The notes below the pieces were generated by a model. It saw only the letters and a program-made list of their open reading frames with translations. It made no database searches and was not told where the DNA came from. From the NCBI GenBank assembly GCA_030615435.1, contig JAUWZH010000011.1, forward strand, positions 1 to 19,711: 19,711 bases of DNA, in the 5' to 3' direction. A program made the translations under genes and the position numbers. The DNA comes from Candidatus Brocadiaceae bacterium. GTDB lineage: Bacteria > Planctomycetota > Brocadiia > SM23-32. Shown here one piece after another: positions 1-6,498 of this stretch (position 1 is the first letter of the stretch; each line of letters begins with the position of its first letter).

Positions 1-495
1 CGAGGGACGCAGCACGGTCCAGGGCACCGCGCAGCCGCCGGTCACCTCCAGCTCGCCGAGCAGCTTGCTCTTGCCGTATTCGGAAACCGGACGGGGCGGG
101 TCTTCCTCACGCGCTGGCGCTTCGCCTGTGGACGGGCCGCACACGGCGCGGCTGGAGATGTGCACGAACTGCCGCAGGCGCTCCGCGTGGCGGTTGGCAA
201 CCCGCACGAGGTTGCGGGCGCCGTCCCGGTTCACCCGGTAGTATTCCTCGACCTCGACGGCCTTGGTTTTGCCCGCGCAGTGGAGGATGCAGTCCACCCC
301 TTGTATCGCCTCATCGAGAGAGGCTGCATCGTCCAGGGAGCCGTAACGCAACTCCACCTGCGGCAGGTGGCCCTCGATGAAACGGGTGTTGCTCGTCCTC
401 CTGAGCAGGAGGCGCACCTCCGCGCCAGAATCCCGCAGCCGGTCCAGGATGTGGCTGCCGACGAAACCGTTCCCGCCCGTGAGGAGCACTTTCAT
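1..495 (-). CDS. NAD-dependent epimerase/dehydratase, CerR-like ceramide reductase candidate (partial)
   Basis: The first 165 residues of an extended short-chain dehydrogenase are present; the C-terminus lies beyond base 1. The start MKVLLTGGNGFVGSHIL carries the TGxxGxxG dinucleotide-binding loop, HISSRAV supplies the catalytic Ser region, and SEYGKSK gives the YxxxK pair. The ATG at 493-495 overlaps the stop of the upstream gene (ATGA, 3 bases shared), so translation is probably coupled. The family alone would only say sugar epimerase or reductase. Its place behind a serine palmitoyltransferase-like and a GNAT-like gene matches the set Spt, bCerS and CerR known from Caulobacter, where CerR is annotated as an epimerase and reduces the 3-keto group of the ceramide precursor. 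The family call is firm; the ceramide role is inferred from context. Confidence 0.85.
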   Translation of the reverse strand, partial: MKVLLTGGNGFVGSHILDRLRDSGAEVRLLLRRTSNTRFIEGHLPQVELRYGSLDDAASLDEAIQGVDCILHCAGKTKAVEVEEYYRVNRDGARNLVRVANRHAERLRQFVHISSRAVCGPSTGEAPAREEDPPRPVSEYGKSKLLGELEVTGGCAVPWTVLRPS

Positions 496-1640
496 AGGGC
501 CTTCTCGTAGATGCGGTAGCTCTTGTAGTGCCGGCCCCCCATGCGCTCCAGGGCGCGGATCATCCGGACGTTGTCTTGCAGCACCCAGGACATCTCGCAG
601 CTCCAGTAGCCCCTCGGCAGGCCGTTGCGGAAGGTCTCGTAGATGAGCAGGATGTCAATGCCGCGGTTGCGGAACCGCTCGATCACCCCCATGGTGATGG
701 TGCGCACCCTGTTGATGGTGCGGCGGCGGAAAAGCAGGTGCATCCATCCGAAGGGCAGCAAGCGCCCGCGCATCCACCTGAGCAGGAGGTTGTAGTCCGG
801 CAGGCTGAGGCAGAAGGCCACCGGCTCGCCGTCCTTCTCGGCAATAAGGGCCACTTGAGGGTCAATGATGGGCCTGAGCTCCCTGGCCATGTAACGGAAC
901 TCGTCCCCGGTCATCGGCACGAAACCCCAGTTCCGAGCCCAGGCGGAGTTGTATACCTGGAACACCTTCTCCACGTCTTCTTCCATGCGGCTCCTGTCCA
1001 GGGGGCGCACCGTGACGCCGGTCCTCTCCCGCACCCGGCGGCTGAAGCGGGCCAGGTACTCGTGGATGGGGCCATGATGTTCGTAGTCGTAGGCCAGGAG
1101 GTCTTTCGCCGGCGCGTAGCCCAAGCCCTCCACGAACGCCGGGTAGTACGGCTTCGTGTAAGGCATCATGATCGCCGGCGGCATGTCGAAGCCCCAGATC
1201 AGGAAGCCGCACTCCTCGTTGGTGGAGAAGTTGAAGGGCCCCCGCACGACGCTCATCCCCCGCACGCGGAGCCACGCCTCGACGCTCTCCATGAGGGCAC
1301 GGGCCACCTCCGGGCGCTCGACGCACTCGAAAAAGCCGAAAAAGCCGGTCTTCTCTCCCCAGAACTCGTTGTGGTGGTGATTGACGTGCGCGGTGACGCG
1401 CCCGGCGAGCTTCCCATGCTCATCGCGGGCCAGGAAATAGGCCACGTCGGTGAACTCGAAGAGGGGGTTCGTGGGACTGAAGAACTTCCTGCGCTCCCAC
1501 AGCAGGTGGGGGACGAAATTGGCGTCCCCTCGATACAGGCGCAGGGGGTACTTGATGAACCGCATCAGGTCCCTGCGCGACACCGCCCTCCTGACGCTGA
1601 TACGGCCTCGTCCAGAGGTGCCCGAATTGGTGCTTACCAT
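492..1640 (-). CDS. GNAT-fold N-acyltransferase, candidate bacterial ceramide synthase
   Basis: This is a 382-residue soluble protein with no signal peptide. It has the look of the long GNAT-like acyltransferase family: an aromatic-rich stretch (residues about 85-150, with NHHHNEFWG, GFFGFFE and FNFSTNEECG) and a C-terminal half ending in an acyl-CoA/ACP-type fold, with GVIERFRNRGID and the terminal RMGGRHYKSYRIYEKAL. It follows spt by 176 bases and its stop overlaps the start of the epimerase. In Caulobacter the ceramide synthase bCerS is a similar GNAT-type protein that N-acylates 3-ketosphinganine, so I propose that role. An acetyltransferase acting on another amine is the alternative. The ATG at 1640 has only a weak Shine-Dalgarno sequence upstream; it is the first in-frame start. 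An internal start cannot be excluded. Confidence 0.8.
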   Translation of the reverse strand: MVSTNSGTSGRGRISVRRAVSRRDLMRFIKYPLRLYRGDANFVPHLLWERRKFFSPTNPLFEFTDVAYFLARDEHGKLAGRVTAHVNHHHNEFWGEKTGFFGFFECVERPEVARALMESVEAWLRVRGMSVVRGPFNFSTNEECGFLIWGFDMPPAIMMPYTKPYYPAFVEGLGYAPAKDLLAYDYEHHGPIHEYLARFSRRVRERTGVTVRPLDRSRMEEDVEKVFQVYNSAWARNWGFVPMTGDEFRYMARELRPIIDPQVALIAEKDGEPVAFCLSLPDYNLLLRWMRGRLLPFGWMHLLFRRRTINRVRTITMGVIERFRNRGIDILLIYETFRNGLPRGYWSCEMSWVLQDNVRMIRALERMGGRHYKSYRIYEKAL

Positions 1641-1771
1641 GGTGGCGAGCCGCCTGACGGAACTCGTCGAAGGTGCTCAAGATAACGGCCAACGACGCTT
1701 ACTGCCGACTCCGGCCTGCCGATTGCTGGCGGCTGACCGTTGAGCACTGTCTTTTCACCCTCCCGGCAATT

Positions 1772-1797
1772 CCCTCGCCTCCTGGAGCAGGCGAGGG
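1772..1797. other. 9-bp hairpin between spt and the acyltransferase gene
   Basis: CCCTCGCCT (1772-1780) and AGGCGAGGG (1789-1797) are perfectly complementary around an 8-base loop. The hairpin starts 20 bases past the spt stop on the minus strand. No T-run follows, so it is not a classical intrinsic terminator. It could stabilise the spt transcript end, attenuate read-through to the two downstream genes, or be a dispersed palindrome. Confidence 0.45.
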
Positions 1798-1816
1798 GCG
1801 TGGGAGATGCGCTGGC

Positions 1817-3022
1817 TCAGAGCACCCCGAGCTCCCTGCCGACCTTGGCGAGCTTCTCCAGGGCGAACTCTATCTGGCTCTCGGTATGGGTGGCCATCAG
1901 GCTGAGGCGGATCAGCGTGTCGTTGGGAGGCACCGCAGGGGGGGCGATGGGGTTGACGAAGACCCCTTCCTGTTGCAGGCACACACACATCTTCAGGCAG
2001 GTGGAAAGGTCTTTGAGGTGGATGGGGAGGATGGGTGTCTCAGAAGTGCCGAGCTCGAAGCCGAGCTCCAGCAGCCCCTTTCTCATCGCGTTCGTGTTGC
2101 GCCAGAGCCGCTCGATGCGCTCCGGCTCCCGCTTCATGATCTTCAGGGCCATCAGCACGGCCGCCGCATTCGACGGAGTTATGCTCGCGCTGAAGATGAG
2201 GGCTCGAGAGTTGTGCTTCAGGTACTCTATCGTGTCGGCATCGGAGGCGATAAAGCCCCCAAGGGAGGCGAGCGACTTGCTGAAGGTGGCCATGATGAGG
2301 TGCACGCGCTTGGTGAGGCCGAAGTGGCTCACCGTGCCGGAGCCGCCCTCTCCCAGCACGCCGATGCCGTGGGCGTCGTCCACCATGACCACCGTGCGGT
2401 AGCGCTCGGCCAGCTCCACGATGCGGGGCAGCGGGGCGATGTCCCCGCCCATGCTGAAGACCCCGTCCACCACGATCAGCTTGCCGGCGTCCTCTTCTAT
2501 TTGCCTGAGGCGCACTTCCAGGCTCTCCATGTCGTTGTGGGAGAAACGCACGAACTTCCCGAACGAGAGCAGGCTGCCGTCCACGATGCTCGCGTGGTCG
2601 CCCTTGTCGCAGATGACATACTCTCCCCGCCCCACCAGGGAGCTTATGACCCCCAGGTTGACCAGGAAGCCGGTCGAGTAGAGGAGGACGGCCGGTTTCT
2701 GCACCAGCTTCGCCAGCTCTTCTTCGAGTTCCAGGTGGATGTCGAGGGTTCCGTTCAGGAACCGCGACCCTCCACAGCCCGAGCCGTACTTCTCCACGGC
2801 TGCCTTGACAGCCTCTTTCATCTCCGGGTGGTTGGTCAGGCCGAGGTAGCTGTTGGAGCCAAGCATCAGCACCTTCTGCCCGTTCATCGTCACTTCAGTA
2901 TCCTGCGCCGAGGAAATGGGGCGGAAGTAGGGATAAAGTCCACGGGCCTGGATCTGCTTGACATCGTCGTAGTTCTTGACTTTGTCCAGCAGGGGGCTTT
3001 CGTTGGTCGCTACGTGCTGCAT
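1817..3022 (-). CDS. spt: Serine palmitoyltransferase (alpha-oxoamine synthase family)
   Basis: A 401-residue PLP enzyme that would condense L-serine with a palmitoyl thioester to 3-ketosphinganine, the first step of sphingolipid synthesis. GSNSYLGL (55-62), SRFLNGTLDIH (86-96), GDHASIVDG (141-149), DDAHGIG (215-221) and TFSKSLASLGG (246-256) are all present. His143, Asp215, His218 and Lys249 keep exactly the spacing of the known Sphingomonas SPT residues H159, D231, H234 and K265. The SRFLNGTLDIH segment and the FRPI N-terminus read like Bacteroidota SPT rather than BioF or Kbl, and no biotin or threonine genes are nearby. I chose the ATG at 3022 because AGAGGAG lies 5-6 bases upstream; an in-frame GTG at 3070 lacks one. 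It is the first gene of a probable three-gene operon. Confidence 0.88.
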   Translation of the reverse strand: MQHVATNESPLLDKVKNYDDVKQIQARGLYPYFRPISSAQDTEVTMNGQKVLMLGSNSYLGLTNHPEMKEAVKAAVEKYGSGCGGSRFLNGTLDIHLELEEELAKLVQKPAVLLYSTGFLVNLGVISSLVGRGEYVICDKGDHASIVDGSLLSFGKFVRFSHNDMESLEVRLRQIEEDAGKLIVVDGVFSMGGDIAPLPRIVELAERYRTVVMVDDAHGIGVLGEGGSGTVSHFGLTKRVHLIMATFSKSLASLGGFIASDADTIEYLKHNSRALIFSASITPSNAAAVLMALKIMKREPERIERLWRNTNAMRKGLLELGFELGTSETPILPIHLKDLSTCLKMCVCLQQEGVFVNPIAPPAVPPNDTLIRLSLMATHTESQIEFALEKLAKVGRELGVL

Positions 3023-3104
3023 CCGAACTCCTCTGCGCTGAACGTTCCCATAGGCGACGGGGGGTCCCACCTTCCTGCAATTTCACGCGCCGGCGAAGCA
3101 CCCC

Positions 3105-3132
3105 ATTATACCCAAATGCGATTCCCATGCAA
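3105..3132 (-). promoter_or_regulatory. Putative sigma70-type promoter of spt
   Basis: On the minus strand a perfect TATAAT (3110-3105) lies 16 bases from TTGCAT (3132-3127), which matches TTGACA only in its first three bases. This would give a leader of about 75 bases before the spt ATG. The same pattern, a perfect -10 with a weak -35, precedes rnpB and the PIN-TRAM gene. Confidence 0.5.
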
Positions 3133-3140
3133 CAATGAGC

Positions 3141-3188
3141 CGCCCCCCCTCAGGCAAGACTGCAGGAGGTGTTTACAAGGGGGGGGCG
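3141..3188. repeat. G/C inverted repeat in the spt / ECF sigma divergent promoter region
   Basis: CGCCCCCCC (3141-3149) is mirrored by GGGGGGGCG (3180-3188), a perfect 9-bp inverted repeat around 30 bases. The right arm lies in the spacer of the putative rightward promoter at 3172-3201. It may be an operator, a cruciform or simply a G-tract pair. Confidence 0.35.
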
Positions 3189-3201
3189 TCAGCGTTATGC
3201 T
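3172..3201 (+). promoter_or_regulatory. Putative sigma70-type promoter of the ECF sigma gene
   Basis: TTTACA (5 of 6 matches to TTGACA) is followed after 18 bases by TATGCT (4 of 6 matches to TATAAT). The predicted start point near 3208 leaves a leader of about 65 bases. Its spacer contains an 8-G run. Confidence 0.35.
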
Positions 3202-3230
3202 AAGAAGGTCGGTAGGAGCGGGAAAAAACC

Positions 3231-3259
3231 GGGATCAAATTGCGTCCCTGTGCGTCTAA
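3231..3259 (+). promoter_or_regulatory. Possible ECF-type autoregulatory promoter
   Basis: GGGATCA (3231-3237), then 15 bases, then CGTCTAA (3253-3259) resembles the GGAAC / CGTC layout read by ECF sigma factors, with a poor -35. It sits immediately before the sigma gene, where autoregulated ECF promoters are usual. If used, the transcript would be almost leaderless. Confidence 0.25.
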
Positions 3260-3274
3260 TAGAGTGTGGGGAAC

Positions 3275-3862
3275 ATGGACGAGGTTTCCTGCAGCGACGC
3301 GGAGCTTGTCCGGCGGACGTGCCGCGGCGAGAGCGATGCGTTCGCCCTGCTCGTCTCGCGTCATCAGGACTATGTGTACAACGCCGTCGTCCATCTCGTC
3401 GGCCAGGGCTGGGACGCTGAGGACCTGGCCCAGGAGGTGTTCTTGAAGGCTTACCGAAGCATAGGTGGTTTCCGGCGGAAGGCCCGCTTCAGCACGTGGC
3501 TCTACGGCATCATGCTGAACTGCGTGCGCAGCCACTGGCGCAGACAGGGCCGCCGCCCCCGGGTGGTGAGCCTGAACCCTGGCGTGGCGGACGATGGCCC
3601 TGCGCCCGACCCGCCTTCCCCGCAGGACGGACCCCTGGACCAGGCCGTCCGCAGCGAGAGGGTGAGTTTCGTGAGGTGCTGCATCGCGAAGCTCCCGGAG
3701 GAACTCAGGGAGGTGATCGTGCTGCGAGACCTCGAAGGGCTTTCCTACAAGGAGCTGGCACGGAGTCTGAGCCTGCCCCTCGGCACGGTCAAGAGCCGCC
3801 TGTTCAGGGCGCGCAGGGCGTTGAGAGCCAGGATCGTGCCGGTAATGGCTGATGAATTGTGA
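3275..3862 (+). CDS. ECF (RpoE-type) RNA polymerase sigma factor
   Basis: A 195-residue sigma factor with only regions 2 and 4. Region 2 (about residues 21-92) shows DAFALLVSRHQDYVYNAV, the DAEDLAQEVFLKAYR -10 recognition helix and the FSTWLYGIMLNCVRSHWRR segment. A Pro/Asp-rich linker follows. Region 4 (about 138-190) has LPEELREVIVLRDLEGLSYKEL and the HTH ending LGTVKSRLFRARRALR. I chose the ATG at 3275; an in-frame GTG lies at 3266. The next gene, 66 bases on, is its zinc-finger anti-sigma factor, so its activity is most likely set by release from the membrane rather than by transcription alone. It is divergent from the sphingolipid operon, which makes that operon a candidate target, though this is only inference. 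Confidence 0.93.
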   Translation: MDEVSCSDAELVRRTCRGESDAFALLVSRHQDYVYNAVVHLVGQGWDAEDLAQEVFLKAYRSIGGFRRKARFSTWLYGIMLNCVRSHWRRQGRRPRVVSLNPGVADDGPAPDPPSPQDGPLDQAVRSERVSFVRCCIAKLPEELREVIVLRDLEGLSYKELARSLSLPLGTVKSRLFRARRALRARIVPVMADEL

Positions 3863-3928
3863 TTCGGCCCTGGCAGAGGCCGGAAGGGTGTCGTCCATGC
3901 TTTCGTTCGCGGAACAAGGTGAGATGTG

Positions 3929-5437
3929 ATGAGGTGCGAGAAGCCACGCGGGAGACTTTCCGAGTACCTTGACGGGGCGCTTCCGTCCCGCGAGGCAGCG
4001 GAGCTGGAGCGGCACCTGACAGAGTGCGAGAGCTGCCGCCGAGAGCTGGAGGCCCTGCGGCACACGGTGAGGGCGCTGAGGGAGCTGCCGCGCGAGGCAG
4101 CCCCGCCGGGCTTCGGCGAGAGGGTGATGGAACGGGTCCGGGCCGATTCCCCGGCCCCCACCTATGCGGGCGCAGGCGGAATCTCGCTCTGGCCGCGTGC
4201 TCTCTCCGTGGCGGCCATGCTTCTGGCCGTCGTGGGGCTGACGTTCCTGCTGGAGCGCGACGGGTTCTTCGGCGCCGGGGAGCGCGCGTCACGGCGCACT
4301 GTCATGCTTGCCAAGGGCGAAGGGCCTGTCGACAGGGTTTCGGGCGCGGCACGGCGTCGGGGGCCACTGGAAGAGGGTCTGAGGGAAGTTGCGGACACCA
4401 ACGGCCTGGGGCGCAAACAGGACGATAAGGATGCCCGCGAAGGCCGGGCACTGGACGCAACCGTGTGGCGACAGCGGGATGATGTGCGGAGATTCGCGGA
4501 GGCAAGAGAAGCGGCCGAAGCCGTAGACATGGAGGGCGAGGGTGCTTTCAAGGCGGTGCCCGCACTCCCCGCGTTGACGGAGGCCGAGGAGATTCGGCCC
4601 GCAGTGTCTCGCGAGCGCTGGGAGGAGGGCGCTCCCGGGAGGAGGCCGGAGGCGGGGGTCCGGGCGTTGCGCCGTGTCGTGGCAGAGGAGCCCTCCTCTG
4701 CTGCCCGTCTGCCGGTGCGGCGTGCAGGCAGGCTCCCGTTGGAGCGGCAGAAGCGCGCGGTATTCCGGCAGGTCGCCCTCGCGGACGCGCAGCAGCCTGA
4801 GGAGACAGAAGGGCCGGACCAGATACTCATCGTCGAAGCCGACAAGCCCCTGGAACTGGCCGAGAAGACCGTTGAGATAGCGAACGCCAATGACATTGGC
4901 GACGTCACGCTTTCCTTGCCGTCCGCGGATGATGGGCCGGACGCGGGGGTGATCGAGGTGTCTCTGCGAGTGCCGGCGGCCCGGTACGAAGAGTTCTTGC
5001 GGCAGGTCTCCGGAGTCTCGCTTCCCCATGAGCAGCGCCTCTGCAATTCAGTGGCAGCCGGGGATAATCTCTACTTCCAGGACGTGTCCCGGCGCTATGA
5101 GCGGTCACAGGCGGCTGCGGTGCTGAACCTGTACGGGGGCCGGCCAGAGCGGCGCGAGGAGATGCGGGCACCGGCCAGGGCGGGAATTGCGCTGGAAGGC
5201 CGGGAGGAAGCCTTTTTCGCGGAAGTCCAAGACGAAGCGAAGGAACTCCGGCTCTCCCTTGCGTTTCTCTCTCCTGGGGAACAGGTGAAGGCCGAGGTGT
5301 CGGCGGACTTCCTACCCCCGGGGCGAGAGGTGAACCTGCTGATACGGCTCGTGCGTCGAGCGGTCCCTGTCGCGGAGTCGGCAGGCCTGCCTGCCGAGGC
5401 AAAGGCCGGCGAGCTCCAGGAAACGCCGGAGGAGTGA
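3929..5437 (+). CDS. Zinc-finger transmembrane anti-sigma factor with a large DUF4349-like outer domain
   Basis: A 502-residue single-pass membrane protein. Residues 1-45 form an anti-sigma zinc finger with ligands Cys3, His29, Cys33 and Cys36 (HLTECESC), which would hold the upstream ECF sigma factor. A membrane helix follows at about 91-108 (ALSVAAMLLAVVGLTFLL). The remaining 390 residues would be outside the inner membrane: a charged, low-complexity region (about 110-290), then a segment near 310-400 with IEVSLRVPAARYEEFLRQVSGVS. That segment recalls DUF4349 domains, which often occur on such anti-sigma factors, and a further beta-rich stretch near the end follows. The ATG at 3929 has AAGGTGAG five bases upstream; the GTG at 3926 is the alternative. 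Typical anti-sigma factors are about 200-250 residues, so the outer domain is unusually big. The DUF4349 link is weak. Confidence 0.85.
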   Translation: MRCEKPRGRLSEYLDGALPSREAAELERHLTECESCRRELEALRHTVRALRELPREAAPPGFGERVMERVRADSPAPTYAGAGGISLWPRALSVAAMLLAVVGLTFLLERDGFFGAGERASRRTVMLAKGEGPVDRVSGAARRRGPLEEGLREVADTNGLGRKQDDKDAREGRALDATVWRQRDDVRRFAEAREAAEAVDMEGEGAFKAVPALPALTEAEEIRPAVSRERWEEGAPGRRPEAGVRALRRVVAEEPSSAARLPVRRAGRLPLERQKRAVFRQVALADAQQPEETEGPDQILIVEADKPLELAEKTVEIANANDIGDVTLSLPSADDGPDAGVIEVSLRVPAARYEEFLRQVSGVSLPHEQRLCNSVAAGDNLYFQDVSRRYERSQAAAVLNLYGGRPERREEMRAPARAGIALEGREEAFFAEVQDEAKELRLSLAFLSPGEQVKAEVSADFLPPGREVNLLIRLVRRAVPVAESAGLPAEAKAGELQETPEE

Positions 5438-5457
5438 GGGAGGAAGCAGCCCACAAT

Positions 5458-5496
5458 CCGGCACGAAGCCGGCTCAGGAGCCCCCATCTGTGAGCC
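5458..5496 (+). other. Two overlapping hairpins in the leader of the metY remnant
   Basis: CCGGC (5458-5462) pairs with GCCGG (5468-5472), and GGCTCA (5471-5476) pairs with TGAGCC (5491-5496). The two stems share two bases, so they partly compete. They lie 35 bases upstream of the metY remnant. I see no consensus of a known SAM, SAH or cobalamin riboswitch, so this may be only leader structure left over from the lost gene. Confidence 0.3.
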
Positions 5497-5530
5497 GCAA
5501 CGCCGCTCTTCCGCCCGAGGGAAAACCCAA

Positions 5531-5695
5531 ATGAGGCTCGAGACCGTTTGCCTGCACGGAGGCCACAGGCCCGACAGCGAGACGCACGCTGGCGCCGGAC
5601 CCCGCCTGCCGCGGGGTGTCCTAATCCGCCTCTCGGTCGGCATCGGGCACGCCGACGATATCAAGGCCGACCTGAACCGGGCGCTCGGTGGGTGA
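5531..5695 (+). pseudogene. metY: Internally deleted metY (O-acetylhomoserine sulfhydrylase) remnant
   Basis: A 54-codon in-frame ORF fuses two recognisable ends of the PLP enzyme that converts O-acetylhomoserine and sulfide to homocysteine. Residues 1-22 (RLETVCLHGGHRPDSETHAGA) match the family's N-terminus, usually ETLALHxGxxPDPxTGARAVP. Residues 29-52 (GVLIRLSVGIGHADDIKADL) match the C-terminal end, usually LIRLSVGIEHxDDIxxDLxxAL. The intact protein is about 430 residues, so roughly 370 codons including the PLP lysine are missing and the product cannot be active. The reading frame is open across the junction. The terminator downstream survives and metX-metW, the usual partners, follow. Either a real deletion or a collapsed assembly would explain it; raw reads would decide. 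Confidence 0.75.
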
Positions 5696-5714
5696 ACGGT
5701 TGAGATTCGCCCTG

Positions 5715-5786
5715 CCTTGGGGTACCATCCTCGAAAATCGGCCCTTCGGCGAGAAGCCCCAAGGGCCTTCTCTTTTGGTACCAAGG
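5715..5786. repeat. Outer inverted repeat enclosing the terminator hairpin
   Basis: CCTTGG and TACC (5715-5720 and 5723-5726, with a two-base bulge between them) pair with GGTACCAAGG (5777-5786). This gives a 10-bp outer stem around the terminator hairpin at 5740-5767. The nested structure is longer than a simple terminator needs. Confidence 0.4.
5740..5776 (+). terminator. Intrinsic terminator after the metY remnant
   Basis: GGCCCTT (5740-5746) and AAGGGCC (5761-5767) form a 7-bp stem with a 14-base loop, followed at once by TTCTCTTTT. It lies 45 bases past the stop of the metY remnant and separates it from the small gene pair downstream. Confidence 0.65.
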
Positions 5787-5915
5787 ACTTGCGCCGGATA
5801 TCAGCTCATGGTATCGTTCAAATGTAGGAGCCTTGAGTGGGCAGTTTGAACCGAATACCAGCCCCTGGAGCAACAGGCTCGTCTCTGCGCGAGTGTGAGT
5901 AGACATCCCTGTGAC

Positions 5916-6158
5916 ATGAGCAAGCGCCGTCAGAACGAGCGGAAGTTCGGCAGGTGGGAAGAGCTTCCCGAAGGCGAACGGCGCTACTGGCTCGACGTGC
6001 CGGGCCATCACGGATGGATGGCGCGGTACGTCAAGGAAGTAGACGCAGACGAGAACACGCTCCGTTTCTGGCAAGAGATCCGAGATGAGGGCGGGGGGCT
6101 CGTGGAGATCCACGAGAAGTATCCTAAAGACAAGGGACACCGCAAGGTGCAGGAGTAG
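5916..6158 (+). CDS. Small conserved hypothetical protein, first of a pair
   Basis: An 80-residue, strongly charged soluble protein beginning MSKRRQNERKFGRWEELPEG and including GRRYWLDVPGHHGWMARYVKEVD-like segments (here ERRYWLDVPGHHGW, then ARYVKEVDADENTLRFWQEI). It is rich in Trp, Tyr, Arg and Asp and has no membrane segment. I chose the ATG at 5916 because the composition before it (from a GTG at 5895) looks like leader; neither start has a strong Shine-Dalgarno sequence. It is followed after 5 bases by a second small gene, with AGGAG near its own stop codon serving as that gene's ribosome-binding site. Tight pairing of two small soluble proteins is typical of toxin-antitoxin modules, but I recognise no named toxin fold, so function is unknown. 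Confidence 0.7.
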   Translation: MSKRRQNERKFGRWEELPEGERRYWLDVPGHHGWMARYVKEVDADENTLRFWQEIRDEGGGLVEIHEKYPKDKGHRKVQE

Positions 6159-6163
6159 TGGCC

Positions 6164-6424
6164 ATGAGGATCACACGGGAGTTCGTCGCGGGCAAATTGA
6201 TGGCATACCTGCATCATGAACTTCCTCTGTCCGAACTGGTCGACTGGGCGGAGAACGCGATGATGACGGGGGAGTTTGTCCAAGAGAAACACAACCAAGT
6301 GCGGGACGTCGTCGCGCGTCTGGGGCTCGCGGACGTGCGCGCGTTCGGCCTCACGTGGGAAGACTGCGAAGGGCTACTGCGCAAACTCGGCTATTCGGCC
6401 CACCTCGAAGTGACTTCCGAATAG
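6164..6424 (+). CDS. Small conserved hypothetical protein, second of a pair
   Basis: An 86-residue, acidic, probably all-helical protein (MRITREFVAGKLMAYLHHEL, then LSELVDWAENAMMTGEF, then VVARLGLADVRAFGLTWEDCEGLLRKLGY). AGGAG at 6151-6155 is 8 bases before the ATG; a GTG at 6158 overlaps the upstream stop and is the alternative start. The acidic helical character beside a basic partner suggests a protein-protein pair such as antitoxin and toxin, or two subunits of one complex. No DNA-binding motif is obvious. The pair sits as an island between the metY remnant with its terminator and metX, so it may have arrived when metY was lost. Confidence 0.7.
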   Translation: MRITREFVAGKLMAYLHHELPLSELVDWAENAMMTGEFVQEKHNQVRDVVARLGLADVRAFGLTWEDCEGLLRKLGYSAHLEVTSE

Positions 6425-6498
6425 TCGGCTGCCTGTTTCCGGCTCGAGCGCATGGCACTGCGCTTCCTGCTGCGGGGAATCCGTCCCGGCTGGAGACC

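Noticed and set aside
1817..3022. BioF (biotin) or Kbl (threonine degradation) identity for the PLP enzyme
   Set aside because: SRFLNGTLDIH, the FRPI N-terminus and the ceramide-type neighbours favour serine palmitoyltransferase; no bio or tdh genes are present.
1673..3259. A 528-codon open frame on the plus strand opposite spt
   Set aside because: It is the antisense shadow of spt, caused by high GC; composition is His/Val/Glu-rich without any domain, while spt has clear family motifs.
5062..5085. NLYFQ sequence in the anti-sigma factor, like a potyviral protease site
   Set aside because: The flanking residues (Asp before, Asp after) do not fit and the match is short enough to be chance in natural DNA.
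5438..5530. Possible SAM-type riboswitch before the metY remnant
   Set aside because: Two hairpins exist, but no conserved core of SAM-I, SAM-II, SAM-IV or SAH riboswitches could be matched.
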